Assembly (NCBI GenBank): GCA_016868355.1
Contig: VGHB01000011.1
Location: 1-64,000 of the forward strand
DNA: 64,000 nt
Reading direction: 5' to 3'
DNA from: Betaproteobacteria bacterium
Lineage (GTDB): Bacteria > Pseudomonadota > Gammaproteobacteria > Burkholderiales > Burkholderiaceae_C
The position numbers and the translations under genes were made by a program. This document shows positions 36,831 through 46,617 of this stretch, one piece after another; within the stretch, counting starts at the first letter, position 1, and every line of letters begins with the position of its first letter. The notes beneath the pieces are model-generated. The model was not told the origin of the DNA. It ran no database searches and saw only the letters and a program-made list of their open reading frames with translations.

Positions 36831-38030
36831 ATGTCCAAGCAGATGACAGACGCCTACATCGTATCGGCCACGCGAACCCCGATCGGCAAGAGCGGCCGGG
36901 GTTACTTCAAGAACACCCGACCCGATGACCTGTTGGTGGCCGCCTTGCGCGGTGCCTTGGCCCAGGTGCCCAGCCTGGACCCCAAGGCCATCGAAGACGC
37001 CATCATCGGCTGCGCCATGCCCGAGGGCGAGCAGGGGCTTAACGTGGCGCGGATCGCCGCCCTCTTGGCGGGCCTGTCCCATTCCGTGGGTGGGGTCACC
37101 GTGAACCGGTTCTGTGCCTCGGGCCTGACCGCCCTGCAGATGGCCGCTGACCGCATCCGTGTGGGCGAGGCCGATGTGTTGATCGCCGGTGGTTGCGAGA
37201 GCATGAGCATGGTGCCCATGACGGGCAACAAGCCGTCGTTCAACCCGGCCGTATTCGACCGGGATGAGAATATTGGCATCGCCTATGGCATGGGTATGAC
37301 CGCCGAAAAAGTGGCGCAGCAATGGAAGGTGACTCGCGAAGACCAGGATGCCTTTGCACTGGCTTCTCACCAGAAGGCCTTGGCGGCGATTGCAGCTGCT
37401 GAGTTCGCTGACGAGACCACCCCCGTGGAGGTGGTGGACCGTGCGCCCGACCTGCGCGGTGGGGGCGTGAACGAGAAGCGCCGCACCGTAAGCGTGGACG
37501 AGGGTCCGCGTGCCGACACCTCCTTGGAAGGTCTTGCCAAACTCAGGCCGGTGTTCGCCGCCAAGGGTTCGGTGACGGCAGGCAACAGTTCGCAAACCAG
37601 CGATGGTGCAGGCGCGTTGGTCGTGGCCAGCGAGGCGGCCTGCAAACGCTTTAACCTCAAGCCCTTGGCCCGCTTTGTGAGCTTTGCATCACGTGGTGTG
37701 CCGCCGGAGATCATGGGCATCGGCCCTATCGAGGCCATCCCTGCCGCATTGCGCTACGCCGGCCTTTCGCAAGACGACTTGGGCTGGATTGAGCTCAACG
37801 AAGCCTTTGCGGCCCAGGCGCTGGCGGTGCTCAACACCCTGAACATCGACCGCAGCAAGGTCAACCCCATGGGTGGGGCGATCGCATTGGGCCATCCCCT
37901 GGGTGCCACAGGCGCGATTCGGGCGGCCACTGTGGTGCACGGCCTGCACCGCAAGAACCTGAAGTACGGCATGGTCACTATGTGCGTGGGAACCGGGCAG
38001 GGCGCCGCCGGCATCCTGGAACGCGTCTGA
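36831..38030 (+). CDS. Acetyl-CoA C-acyltransferase (thiolase)
   Basis: The product has 399 residues. It cleaves 3-ketoacyl-CoA to acetyl-CoA and a shortened acyl-CoA. The nucleophile is Cys in NRFCASGLTALQMAADRI (near 94). The His is in GGAIALGHPLGATGA and the second Cys in MCVGTGQGAAGI. ATG 36831 has GGAG about 8 nt upstream; an earlier in-frame ATG at 36813 overlaps the previous gene and has no site. FadA-type (degradative) is inferred from the operon. Confidence 0.95.
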   Translation: MSKQMTDAYIVSATRTPIGKSGRGYFKNTRPDDLLVAALRGALAQVPSLDPKAIEDAIIGCAMPEGEQGLNVARIAALLAGLSHSVGGVTVNRFCASGLTALQMAADRIRVGEADVLIAGGCESMSMVPMTGNKPSFNPAVFDRDENIGIAYGMGMTAEKVAQQWKVTREDQDAFALASHQKALAAIAAAEFADETTPVEVVDRAPDLRGGGVNEKRRTVSVDEGPRADTSLEGLAKLRPVFAAKGSVTAGNSSQTSDGAGALVVASEAACKRFNLKPLARFVSFASRGVPPEIMGIGPIEAIPAALRYAGLSQDDLGWIELNEAFAAQALAVLNTLNIDRSKVNPMGGAIALGHPLGATGAIRAATVVHGLHRKNLKYGMVTMCVGTGQGAAGILERV

Positions 38031-38042
38031 GGAGCAGCTTGC

Positions 38043-38804
38043 ATGAGCATCAAATCTGGCCTGATCAATGGCGTGGCCACCATCGAGATTGCGCGGCCCG
38101 AGAAAAAGAACGCGCTCACCGTGGCCATGTACGAGGACATGACCACCGCCTTGAAGGCGGCGGTGGACAACCCGGCCGCGCGCGCGGCGCTCATCACCGG
38201 CCAACCCGGTATCTTCACCTCGGGCAATGACCTGCAAGACTTCATGCAGCGCCCGCCGCAGGGACCCGATTCGCCGGTATTCCTCTTCATGCAGGCGATG
38301 CTGGCGTTCGACAAGCCCCTGGTGGCTGCGGTGACGGGCCCGGCCATCGGCATCGGCACCACCATGCTGCTGCACTGCGACCTGGTCTATGTGGCCGACG
38401 ACGCCCGCCTGGCCATGCCCTTTGCCAGTCTGGGCTTGGTGCCGGAATTTGCCGCCAGCCTGGTGGTGCCCGCTCTGATGGGCCAGCGCCGCGCTGCGGA
38501 GAAGCTGATGTTGGGCGACCCCTTCACCGGCCAGGAGGCGGTGGATTGCGGCATTGCCAACGCGGTGCTGCCCGCAGGCGAAGTGCTGCCTCACGCCCGG
38601 CGCATAGCCGAGCGCTTCAATGCCCTACCGCCCTCCGCAGTGCGGCAGACCAAACGCCTGATGAAGCGCTGGTCATCTGATGCGGTGTTGCAGGCGGTGG
38701 CCGTGGAGGGCGAGCGGTTCGGGACCGCCCTGCGCAGCCCGGAGGCTCGTGAAGCCTTTCAGGCCTTTTTCGAGAAGCGAAAGCCCGACTTCAGTCGCTT
38801 CTGA
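38043..38804 (+). CDS. Enoyl-CoA hydratase/isomerase family protein
   Basis: The product has 253 residues. Crotonase fold: oxyanion-hole segments SGNDLQDFMQ and GPAIGIGTTMLLHCD, then PFASLGLVPEFAASL and ALMGQRRAAEKLMLGD. The Glu in VPEFAAS is the one usually kept; the second Glu of canonical hydratases is less clear. An isomerase or auxiliary role is therefore possible beside the hydratase domain of the upstream bifunctional protein. It is last in the operon, 12 nt after the thiolase. Confidence 0.9.
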   Translation: MSIKSGLINGVATIEIARPEKKNALTVAMYEDMTTALKAAVDNPAARAALITGQPGIFTSGNDLQDFMQRPPQGPDSPVFLFMQAMLAFDKPLVAAVTGPAIGIGTTMLLHCDLVYVADDARLAMPFASLGLVPEFAASLVVPALMGQRRAAEKLMLGDPFTGQEAVDCGIANAVLPAGEVLPHARRIAERFNALPPSAVRQTKRLMKRWSSDAVLQAVAVEGERFGTALRSPEAREAFQAFFEKRKPDFSRF

Positions 38805-38881
38805 GCCGGCCCGCGCGGGGGATGGCGCTTGTAAGCTTCGCTTGTGACCGGCGCCTTAAGAGGACTACCCAGGCAGCCTCC

Positions 38882-39313
38882 TCAGGCCGGTGGCACCGGC
38901 CTGGGCTGGCCCTTTTCGTCGGTGGCCACATAGGTCAAGGTGGCCTCAGTGACCTTCAACGCGTATTCGCCGCCGTCGCGCAGACGCTGGGCATACACCT
39001 CCACATTGACCGTGATGGAGGTGGTGCCCACGCGGGTGATCTCTGCATAAAAGCTCAGCAGGTCGCCGACCCGCACGGGCTGTTTGAAGACGAACTGGTT
39101 GACCGCCACCGTGGCCAGCCGGCCACGGGCGCGGCGCACCGGCAGCACCGAGCCAGCCAAGTCCACCTGGGCCATCACCCAGCCGCCGAAGATGTCGCCG
39201 TTGGCGTTGCAGTCGGCGGGCATTGGGATCACTCGCAGCACCAACTCTTTTTCGGTGGGCAGCTTCACCCGGGTCTCGGACTGGCGTGGGTCGAGGCTGG
39301 GGCTGGTATTCAT
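38882..39313 (-). CDS. Acyl-CoA thioesterase, hotdog fold (YciA-like)
   Basis: The product has 143 residues from ATG 39313 (MNTSPSLDPRQ). The hotdog motif NANGDIFGGWVMAQVDLAGS includes the Asn and Asp typical of YciA/acyl-CoA hydrolases. FKQPVRVGDLLSFYAEITRVG and VTEATLTYVATDEKGQPRPV follow. It hydrolyses acyl-CoA to free acid and CoA. It converges with the beta-oxidation operon and diverges from the ABC exporter gene with 55 nt between starts. Confidence 0.9.
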   Translation of the reverse strand: MNTSPSLDPRQSETRVKLPTEKELVLRVIPMPADCNANGDIFGGWVMAQVDLAGSVLPVRRARGRLATVAVNQFVFKQPVRVGDLLSFYAEITRVGTTSITVNVEVYAQRLRDGGEYALKVTEATLTYVATDEKGQPRPVPPA

Positions 39314-39368
39314 GCATCCAAGCATAGCGCTAGGGGCTGCGCAGCGCTGCAGGCGAGAATGGCCCCCT

Positions 39369-41276
39369 ATGCGCGGACTTGCCCACGGACACTCCTCAGA
39401 CACCGCTGCGGCGGCTGCCATCCCTGCCGGCCGCTCCGATTGGGGCACGCTGCAGCGCCTGTTCCCCTATCTGTGGCGCTACCGCTGGCGTGTGGGGGCT
39501 GCTTTGGCCTTCATGGTGGCGGCCAAGCTGGCCAATGTGGGCGTGCCGGTGCTGCTCAAGTACCTTGTGGACAGCCTGTCGATAAAGCCAGGCGACCCCC
39601 AGGCCCTGCTGGTCGTGCCCTTGGGCCTGCTGCTGGCCTACGGCTTGCTGCGCCTGTCCACCTCGCTGTTCACCGAACTGCGCGAGCTGATCTTCGCCAA
39701 GGCTACGGAGGGCACGGCCCGCAGCCTGAGCCTGCAGGTGTTCAACCACCTGCACGGCATGAGTCTGCGCTTTCACTTGGAGCGCCAGACCGGGGGCATG
39801 ACGCGCGACATTGAGCGCGGCACGCGAGCGGTGCATGCGCTGGTCAGCTATTCCCTCTACAGCATTTTGCCCACCCTCATCGAAGTGGCCCTAGTGCTCA
39901 CCTTGCTGGCGGTGCAGTTTGATTCGCTCTTTGCCTGGATTACCCTGGCGGCCTTGGTGGTGTACGTGGCCTTCACCTTCAAGATCACCGAGTGGCGCAC
40001 CCAGTTCCGGCGCGAGATGAACGAGATGGACTCCAAAGCCCATACCAAGGCCATCGATTCCCTCTTGAACTATGAAACGGTCAAGTACTTCAATAACGAA
40101 CCCTGGGAAGCGCGGCGCTACGATGAGAGCCTGGAGCGGCTGCGCAAGGCCGCGCTCAAGAGCCAGACCACCCTGAGCATTCTGAACACGGGGCAGCAGC
40201 TGATCATTGCGGTGGCCCTGGTGCTGATGTTGTGGCGCGCCACGCAAGGTGTGGTGGATGAGCGTCTGACCTTGGGTGATCTGGTGATGATCAACGCCTT
40301 CATGATCCAGCTGTACATCCCGCTGAACTTCTTGGGGGTGATTTACCGGGAGATCAAGCAGGCTTTGACGGACTTGGACAAGATGTTTGGCCTGCTCGAG
40401 CGCGAGCGTGAAGTGGCCGATGTCCCGGGTGCGCCTGATCTGCAGGTGCACGCAGGCCATGTCCGCTTCGAGGGCGTGACCTTTGCGTATGACTGCGGGC
40501 TAGCTGCTACAGCATCGGGGCCGCCGGGGCAGGCTCCGGCCGATCCCGCAGAGCCCACGGGCTCAGCCCACCGCACCATCTTGCAGGACGTTTCCTTCGA
40601 GATTCCACCGGGCAAGACGGTGGCCGTGGTGGGCTCGTCGGGCGCTGGCAAGAGCACCTTGGCCCGCCTGATGTTCCGCTTTTTCGACGTGCCCCAAGGC
40701 GCCGGGCGCATCAGCATCGACGGGCAGGACATTCGCCAGGTGACCCAAGCCTCGCTGCGCCGCGCCATTGGTATCGTGCCGCAGGATACGGTGCTGTTCA
40801 ACGACACGGTGGCGTACAACATTGCCTATGGGCGGCCTGGAGCCAGCCGCCAGGAGGTCGAGGCTGCTGCGCGCGCGGCGCGCATCCACGACTTCATTGC
40901 TACTTCCCCTCAAGGCTACGAAACCATCGTGGGCGAGCGCGGCCTGAAACTCTCGGGCGGCGAAAAGCAGCGTGTGGCCATCGCCCGCACCCTGCTCAAG
41001 GACCCCCCGGTCCTGATCTTTGACGAGGCGACCTCAGCGCTGGACTCCGCCAACGAGCGGGCGATACAGGCTGAGCTGCGCAACGCGGCTCAGGGCAAGA
41101 CCACGCTCGTGATTGCGCACCGCTTGTCCACCGTGGTGGATGCCCATGAGATTTTGGTGATGGACGACGGCCGTATCATCGAGCGTGGCAGCCACGACGC
41201 ACTCTTGGCCCTAGGCGGGCGCTATGCTTCGATGTGGGCTTTGCAGCGCAGCGGGCATGGAAACCAAGTGGCTTGA
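39369..41276 (+). CDS. Atm1-type ABC exporter (permease plus ATPase)
   Basis: The product has 635 residues. A six-helix ABC membrane domain (about 30-350) has FHLERQTGGMTRDIERGT and DSLLNYETVKYFNNE, both marks of the Atm1/HMT1 heavy-metal or glutathione-conjugate group. The ATPase has GSSGAGKSTLARL (Walker A), LSGGEKQRVAIAR, and LIFDEATSALD. An Ala/Pro/Gly-rich insert (about 378-398) sits just after the start of the ATPase domain. ATG 39369 is chosen as the first ATG after the thioesterase start region. Its end overlaps the LysR gene by 20 nt. Confidence 0.92.
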   Translation: MRGLAHGHSSDTAAAAAIPAGRSDWGTLQRLFPYLWRYRWRVGAALAFMVAAKLANVGVPVLLKYLVDSLSIKPGDPQALLVVPLGLLLAYGLLRLSTSLFTELRELIFAKATEGTARSLSLQVFNHLHGMSLRFHLERQTGGMTRDIERGTRAVHALVSYSLYSILPTLIEVALVLTLLAVQFDSLFAWITLAALVVYVAFTFKITEWRTQFRREMNEMDSKAHTKAIDSLLNYETVKYFNNEPWEARRYDESLERLRKAALKSQTTLSILNTGQQLIIAVALVLMLWRATQGVVDERLTLGDLVMINAFMIQLYIPLNFLGVIYREIKQALTDLDKMFGLLEREREVADVPGAPDLQVHAGHVRFEGVTFAYDCGLAATASGPPGQAPADPAEPTGSAHRTILQDVSFEIPPGKTVAVVGSSGAGKSTLARLMFRFFDVPQGAGRISIDGQDIRQVTQASLRRAIGIVPQDTVLFNDTVAYNIAYGRPGASRQEVEAAARAARIHDFIATSPQGYETIVGERGLKLSGGEKQRVAIARTLLKDPPVLIFDEATSALDSANERAIQAELRNAAQGKTTLVIAHRLSTVVDAHEILVMDDGRIIERGSHDALLALGGRYASMWALQRSGHGNQVA

Positions 41277-42186
41277 AGATTTCGTGAGCCTGGCCGAGAC
41301 GCGCAGCTTTTCGCGCTCGGCGGTGCTGCGGCATGTGACTCAGCCGGCGTTTTCGCGGCGCATCCAGGCGCTGGAAGCCTGGGCAGGCGTGGATCTCGTG
41401 GACCGTTCGTCCTACCCCACCCGGCTGACCCCGGCGGGCGAACTGTTGCATGCGCAGGCCCTGGAAATCCTCGGGGCGCTGCAAAGCACGCGCCACCTGG
41501 TGCGCAGCCACCAGGGCGACTCGGCCGATGTGATCGAGTTTGCGGTGCCGCACACCCTGGCCTTCACTTTTTTTCCGCACTGGCTGATGGACTTGCAGGC
41601 CCATTTCGGCTCCATCAAGAGCCGCTTGACAGCGCTGAATGTGCACGATGCGGCCATGCGCCTGAGCGAAGGCGGTTGCGACTTGCTGATCGCCTACCAC
41701 CACCCCTCGCAACCGTTGCAGCTCAACCCAGGGCGCTACGACATGCTGGTGCTGGGGCGGGAAACCCTGGCCCCGTTCAGCTGTGCGGATGCCCGCGGCC
41801 GCGCCGTATACACCCTGCCGGGCGACAGAGGTCGTCACATTCCCTTCTTGAACTATGCCCCGGGGGCCTATCTGGCCCGCTTGGTGGATCTGATCCTCAA
41901 GGAGTCGCCCCAAGCGGCCGAGTTGCAGCCTGTTTACGAGACCGACATGGCCGAGGGTTTGAAGGCCATGGCCATTGAAGGCCATGGGCTGACCTTCCTG
42001 CCTGTGGGGTCGGTACACAAGGAGCTGCGAGCCGGGCGGTTGGTCGAGGCTGCCCCCGAGGACAGCTTTAGGCTGACGATGGAGGTTCGGATCTACCGTG
42101 AACGCCCGGGGTCACTGGGCGTGCGGCCACCCAAGGTGTCGGCTCAGGGTCTGTGGGCATATCTACAAGGGCCGGCTTCTCCCTAG
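41257..42186 (+). CDS. LysR-family regulator, HypT-like
   Basis: The product has 309 residues from ATG 41257, inside the end of the ABC exporter gene. The opening METKWLEDFVSLAETRSFSR and HVTQPAFSRRIQALEAWAG resemble E. coli HypT (YjiE), a hypochlorite-responsive activator. The effector domain spans 90-300. HypT works through Met or Cys oxidation; whether this protein senses hypochlorite is not shown. The next gene, gltI, starts 57 nt downstream on the same strand, so control of glutamate uptake is a second possibility. Confidence 0.88.
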   Translation: METKWLEDFVSLAETRSFSRSAVLRHVTQPAFSRRIQALEAWAGVDLVDRSSYPTRLTPAGELLHAQALEILGALQSTRHLVRSHQGDSADVIEFAVPHTLAFTFFPHWLMDLQAHFGSIKSRLTALNVHDAAMRLSEGGCDLLIAYHHPSQPLQLNPGRYDMLVLGRETLAPFSCADARGRAVYTLPGDRGRHIPFLNYAPGAYLARLVDLILKESPQAAELQPVYETDMAEGLKAMAIEGHGLTFLPVGSVHKELRAGRLVEAAPEDSFRLTMEVRIYRERPGSLGVRPPKVSAQGLWAYLQGPASP

Positions 42187-42242
42187 AATAAGAAGCTTGC
42201 GGCTTGGCGCCGCATTCTTCCCACCCCCCCACAGGAGAATTC

Positions 42243-43136
42243 ATGAAGACGTCCCTCATCCTGGTGGCGGCCCTGGCCGCTGCTACGGGCCTGGCCCAGG
42301 CTGACACCCTCAAGAAGATCAAAGATTCCGGCAGCGTCACCATGGGCGTGCGCGAATCCTCGGGCGCCCTGAGCTTCACACTGGGCGACGGCAAGTTCGC
42401 TGGTTTCCATATCGAGGTCTGCCAGCGTGCGCTGGCAGACATCCAGAAGGCTTTGGGCATGTCCAAGCTAGAGCTTAAGTACCAGGTGGTCACCTCGCAG
42501 AACCGCCAGCCCCTGGTGCAAAACGGCACCGTGGACATCGAGTGCGGCTCCACCACCAACAACGCCAACCGCCAGAAGGATGTGGCCTTTGCGGTGACCA
42601 CATTCGTGGAAGAGGTGCGCATGGCGGTGAAGGCCAACTCGGGCATCACCAACATCAACCAGCTCAATGGCAAGAAGGTGGCCACCACCACTGGCACCAC
42701 ATCGGTGCAGCACCTGCGCCGCCACGAGCGTGCCACGGGCGTAAATTTTGATGAGGTGTTCGGCAAGGACCACGCCGATAGCTTCCTGCTGCTGGAAAGC
42801 GGTCGCGCCGATGCCTTCGTGATGGACGGTCAGATCCTGGCCGGCAACATCGCCAAGGCCAAAAGCCCGGCTGACTTTCGCATCGCCGGCGAGGTGCTCA
42901 GTGTAGAGCCCATCGCCATCATGTTTCGCAAGGACGACCCGGCCTTCAAAAAGGCGGTGGACGACAGCATCATCGGCATGATCAAGTCGGGTGACCTGGC
43001 GCGGCTGTATGACAAGTGGTTCATGCAGCCTATTCCGCCGGCCAACACCGCCTTGCGCCTGCCGGCATCGGACGCCACCAAGGCAGCGTGGGCCGAGCCC
43101 AACGACCGGCCCATGGAAGCCTACGCCAAGCGCTGA
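42243..43136 (+). CDS. gltI: Glutamate/aspartate ABC transporter substrate-binding protein
   Basis: The product has 297 residues. A signal peptide (KTSLILVAALAAATGLAQA) is followed by the family 3 solute-binding fold: GSVTMGVRESSGALSF, FHIEVCQRALADIQ, NGTVDIECGSTTNNANRQKD and DGQILAGN. AGGAG lies 7 nt before ATG 42243. The protein binds glutamate or aspartate in the periplasm and feeds GltJK. A strong terminator-like hairpin after it should give more binding protein than permease. Confidence 0.95.
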   Translation: MKTSLILVAALAAATGLAQADTLKKIKDSGSVTMGVRESSGALSFTLGDGKFAGFHIEVCQRALADIQKALGMSKLELKYQVVTSQNRQPLVQNGTVDIECGSTTNNANRQKDVAFAVTTFVEEVRMAVKANSGITNINQLNGKKVATTTGTTSVQHLRRHERATGVNFDEVFGKDHADSFLLLESGRADAFVMDGQILAGNIAKAKSPADFRIAGEVLSVEPIAIMFRKDDPAFKKAVDDSIIGMIKSGDLARLYDKWFMQPIPPANTALRLPASDATKAAWAEPNDRPMEAYAKR

Positions 43137-43199
43137 GCCTGCTTCGGGTGGCCTTTGGCCACTCGATGGCTACGGCCAACCGGCTTTGCAGGCTACCCC

Positions 43200-43227
43200 C
43201 AAGCCCGACTCCGTGTCGGGCTTTTTT
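43200..43227 (+). terminator. Hairpin with T-run between gltI and gltJ
   Basis: AAGCCCGAC-TCCGT-GTCGGGCTT followed by further T residues (T6 in all). This is an intrinsic terminator shape 63 nt after gltI and 78 nt before gltJ. It probably works partially, keeping the binding protein in excess over the membrane parts. Confidence 0.85.
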
Positions 43228-43304
43228 CTGCGCTCGCTCGAGGACAACCCCGGGCGGGCGAGCCCCCGCCGCGGCTATAGTCCTGCGCGAACAAGGGAGC
43301 ATGC

Positions 43305-44048
43305 GTGGCCACTTGGGATTGGCAGGTCTTCTGCCGCGACACCGTCACCAGCGAGCAGCAAAGCGGTTGCTTCGGCCAGGGCGGCGACATCACCTATCTG
43401 GATTGGATGCTCTCGGCCTGGGGCTGGACCCTTTCTGTGGCTGCCCTGGCCTTGGTGGTGGCCCTGGTGGTGGGTTCACTCGTGGGCATTGCCCGAACAA
43501 CGCCCTCGCGCGCGGCGGTGTTTCTGGGAAACGCCTGGACCGAGTTGTTTCGCAACATTCCCCTGCTGGTTCAAATCTTTCTCTGGTACCACGTGATTCC
43601 GTCGTTGATCACGCCGCTGCGCGAGGTGCCCAGCTTCGTACTCGTCGTGCTGGCGCTGGGCTTTTTCACGAGCGCGCGCATTTCCGAGCAGGTCAAGGCC
43701 GGCATTCAAAGCATTCCGCGTGGCCAGCTTCATGCGGGCTTGGCCATGGGCCTGAGCCTGCCGCAGACCTACCGCTACGTGCTTCTGCCGGTGGCGTTTC
43801 GGGTGGTCATTCCGCCGTTGACCAGCGAGTCGATGAACATCGTGAAGAACTCATCGGTGGCCTTTGCGGTATCGATTGCCGAGCTGACGCTGTTCGCGCT
43901 GCAGGCGCAGGAAGAAACCTCGCGTGGAATCGAGATCTACTTGGCAGTCACGGGCGCGTACTTCGTATCGGCCTTTGCGGTGAACAGGGTGGCGCTGTTC
44001 ATTGAGCAGCGGGTGCAAATTCCTGGCACCTTGGGCGCTGCGCAGTGA
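43305..44048 (+). CDS. gltJ: Glutamate/aspartate ABC transporter permease GltJ
   Basis: The product has 247 residues with about five membrane helices. The HEAT-type permease motif reads ELFRNIPLLVQIFLWYHV and EQVKAGIQSIPRGQLHAGLA (EAA loop). The start is GTG 43305 (MATWDWQVFCRDT, usual for GltJ), with AAGGGAG upstream. An ATG four bases earlier (43301) is out of frame. It forms the channel with GltK. Confidence 0.94.
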   Translation: MATWDWQVFCRDTVTSEQQSGCFGQGGDITYLDWMLSAWGWTLSVAALALVVALVVGSLVGIARTTPSRAAVFLGNAWTELFRNIPLLVQIFLWYHVIPSLITPLREVPSFVLVVLALGFFTSARISEQVKAGIQSIPRGQLHAGLAMGLSLPQTYRYVLLPVAFRVVIPPLTSESMNIVKNSSVAFAVSIAELTLFALQAQEETSRGIEIYLAVTGAYFVSAFAVNRVALFIEQRVQIPGTLGAAQ

Positions 44049-44058
44049 GGGGCCTTGT

Positions 44059-44724
44059 ATGACGCTGGACTTCACCTTCCTCACCTGGCAACTGTTATCG
44101 AGCTATGTGCTCAAGGGCTTGATCTTCTCCATCCAGCTCACCCTGGTGGCCATGATCGGGGGCATTGCCTTGGGTACGGTCATTGCACTGATGCGCCTGT
44201 CGGGCAAGCCCTGGCTGGCCGCGCCGGCAGCAGCCTATGTGAACACGCTGCGCTCGATTCCCCTGGTGATGGTGATCCTGTGGTTCTTCCTGCTGATTCC
44301 CCTGATCACCGGCAAGCCGTTAGGAGCGGAATGGTCGGCTGTGATCACCTTTACCGTCTTCGAGGCTGCTTACTATTCGGAGATCATGCGTGCGGGTATC
44401 CAGAGCGTGCCCAGGGGGCAGGTACACGCGGGCTATGCGGTGGGCATGAGCTACGGCCAGACCATGCAGCTCATCGTGCTACCGCAGGCCTTTCGCAATA
44501 TGTTGCCGGTCTTGTTGACGCAGACCATCATCTTGTTTCAAGACACCTCATTGGTCTATGCCATTGGGGCCTATGACCTGCTCAAGGGTTTTGAGGTGGC
44601 GGGCAAGAACTTCAACCGCCCGGTGGAGACCTACCTGGTGGCCACGCTGGTGTACTTCGTGATCTGCTTTAGCCTGTCGATGCTGGTGCGCCGGCTGCAA
44701 AAGCGCATTCAGATCATCCGGTGA
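44059..44724 (+). CDS. gltK: Glutamate/aspartate ABC transporter permease GltK
   Basis: The product has 221 residues with about five membrane helices. NTLRSIPLVMVILWFFLL and EIMRAGIQSVPRGQVHAGYA (EAA loop) match His/Glu/Gln permeases. ATG 44059 lies 10 nt after the gltJ stop, with GAGGGG upstream; the longer frame from 44002 overlaps gltJ and is not conserved. Confidence 0.94.
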   Translation: MTLDFTFLTWQLLSSYVLKGLIFSIQLTLVAMIGGIALGTVIALMRLSGKPWLAAPAAAYVNTLRSIPLVMVILWFFLLIPLITGKPLGAEWSAVITFTVFEAAYYSEIMRAGIQSVPRGQVHAGYAVGMSYGQTMQLIVLPQAFRNMLPVLLTQTIILFQDTSLVYAIGAYDLLKGFEVAGKNFNRPVETYLVATLVYFVICFSLSMLVRRLQKRIQIIR

Positions 44725-44762
44725 GCCCCGCGCGTGTGCACGCTTGAAAACAGGAGTATTTC

Positions 44763-45497
44763 GTGATTCAGATTGACAATGTCAGCAAGTGGTACGGTAG
44801 CTTTCAGGTGCTGACCGACTGCACCACCATCGTCGCCAAGGGCGAGGTGGTGGTTGTGTGTGGGCCTTCGGGATCGGGCAAGAGCACCTTGATCAAGACT
44901 GTCAACGCGTTGGAGCCGATTCAAAAGGGCGACATCGTAGTCGATGGTGTGAGCATCACCGCCCCGGGCACCAACCTGCCGCGATTGCGCAGCCGCGTGG
45001 GTATGGTGTTTCAGCACTTTGAGCTATTTCCGCACCTATCGGTCACAGAGAACCTAAGCTTGGCGCAAATCAAGGTGCTAGGCCGCAGCCAAGATGAAGC
45101 CATGGCCCGCGGCCTGAAGATGCTGGACCGTGTGGGTCTGATGGCCCACAAGGACAAATTCCCTGGCCAGCTCTCGGGTGGGCAGCAGCAGCGCGTAGCC
45201 ATTGCGCGCGCCTTGTCCATGGACCCGGTGGTGATGTTGTTTGACGAGCCCACCTCGGCGCTTGACCCGGAAATGGTGGGTGAGGTACTGGATGTGATGG
45301 TGAGCCTGGCCCAAGAGGGTATGACCATGATGGTGGTGACCCACGAGATGGGCTTTGCGCGCAAGGTCAGCCACCGGGTGATCTTCATGGACGCGGGCTG
45401 CATCGTTGAAGACTGCAGCACAGACGCGTTCTTTGGCCAGCCCGAGGCGCGCAGCGAGCGGGCGCGGGATTTTCTGTCCAAGATCCTGCAGCACTGA
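44763..45497 (+). CDS. gltL: Glutamate/aspartate ABC transporter ATPase
   Basis: The product has 244 residues. Walker [14 protein letters not shown]-loop [14 protein letters not shown], signature [16 protein letters not shown], Walker [15 protein letters not shown]-loop [10 protein letters not shown]. The start is GTG 44763 with AGGAG 8 nt upstream. It powers GltJK. pyrC begins 19 nt after its stop and may share the transcript. Confidence 0.96.
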   Translation: MIQIDNVSKWYGSFQVLTDCTTIVAKGEVVVVCGPSGSGKSTLIKTVNALEPIQKGDIVVDGVSITAPGTNLPRLRSRVGMVFQHFELFPHLSVTENLSLAQIKVLGRSQDEAMARGLKMLDRVGLMAHKDKFPGQLSGGQQQRVAIARALSMDPVVMLFDEPTSALDPEMVGEVLDVMVSLAQEGMTMMVVTHEMGFARKVSHRVIFMDAGCIVEDCSTDAFFGQPEARSERARDFLSKILQH

Positions 45498-45516
45498 GCC
45501 GCGCGACAATGTTGGG

Positions 45517-46548
45517 ATGACCGAACTCGTCCTGACCCGGCCCGACGACTGGCACCTGCATCTGCGCGATGGCGCGGCCATGGCCGATGTGGTGCCCCAC
45601 ACCGCACGGCAATTCGCCCGGGCCATCGTCATGCCCAATCTGAAGCCACCGGTGACCACCGCCGCACAGGCTGTGGCGTACCGCCAGCGCATTCAGGCGG
45701 CCGTCCCAGAGAGCTTGACCTTCACGCCGCTGATGACGCTGTATCTCACCGACAACATGCCGCCCGACGAAATCAAGCGGGCCAAAGACGCCGGCGTGGT
45801 GGCTCTAAAGCTCTACCCGGCCGGGGCCACCACCAACAGCGATGCGGGCGTGACCGACATCTGCAAGACCTACAAGACGCTTGAGGCTATGCAGCGCGAA
45901 GACCTGCTGTTCCTGGTGCACGGCGAGGTCACTGACGCCGAGATCGACCTGTTCGACCGTGAGGCGGTGTTCATCGACCGCGTCTTGGCGCCCCTGCGCC
46001 GCGACTTCCCCGAGCTCAAGATCGTCTTCGAGCACATCACCACCAAGGAAGCGGCGCAATACGTGGCTGAAGGCGGCCAGCGCTTGGGTGCCACCATCAC
46101 CGCCCACCACCTGCTCTACAACCGCAACGCCATCTTTCAGGGTGGCATACGGCCGCACTACTACTGCCTGCCGGTGCTAAAGCGCGAAGAGCACCGCCGC
46201 GCCTTGGTAGCAGCCGCCACCGGCGGCAACCCCCGCTTCTTCCTGGGTACCGACAGCGCCCCGCACCCCTCGCAGCTCAAGGAACATGCCAGTGGATGCG
46301 CCGGTTGCTACACCGCGCTCAGCGCCTTGGAGTTGTACGCGGAGGCTTTTGAGGCGGGGGGCGCCCTGGACCGCTTGGAGGCTTTCGCAAGCTTTAACGG
46401 CGCGGACTTCTATGGCTTGCCGCGCAACACCGACACGGTGACCTTGCGGCGCGAAAGCTGGACCGTGCCCGAGCTGCTGTCCTTCGGGGGCGCACCGCTT
46501 AAGCCGCTGCGCGCGGGCGAAACCCTGAGCTGGCGCCAGGTGGACTGA
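45517..46548 (+). CDS. pyrC: Dihydroorotase, class II
   Basis: The product has 343 residues (348 in E. coli). It closes carbamoyl-aspartate to dihydroorotate in pyrimidine synthesis. The zinc site has [10 protein letters not shown] (HxH), the carboxylated Lys in [26 protein letters not shown] and the catalytic Asp in GTDSAPH. ATG 45517 ([13 protein letters not shown]) is the family start; the frame to 45406 lies inside gltL. Its closeness to gltL is probably incidental. Confidence 0.96.
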   Translation: MTELVLTRPDDWHLHLRDGAAMADVVPHTARQFARAIVMPNLKPPVTTAAQAVAYRQRIQAAVPESLTFTPLMTLYLTDNMPPDEIKRAKDAGVVALKLYPAGATTNSDAGVTDICKTYKTLEAMQREDLLFLVHGEVTDAEIDLFDREAVFIDRVLAPLRRDFPELKIVFEHITTKEAAQYVAEGGQRLGATITAHHLLYNRNAIFQGGIRPHYYCLPVLKREEHRRALVAAATGGNPRFFLGTDSAPHPSQLKEHASGCAGCYTALSALELYAEAFEAGGALDRLEAFASFNGADFYGLPRNTDTVTLRRESWTVPELLSFGGAPLKPLRAGETLSWRQVD

Positions 46549-46617
46549 GCCCCAGGGCCGCCAGCCATGGCGGCCCGCTCACCAGGGTGCCGCGAGCGGT
46601 GGCACCCTGCTGGCCCG

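Noticed and set aside
43301-43303. ATG four bases before the gltJ GTG
   Set aside because: It is in another frame and does not give the GltJ protein.
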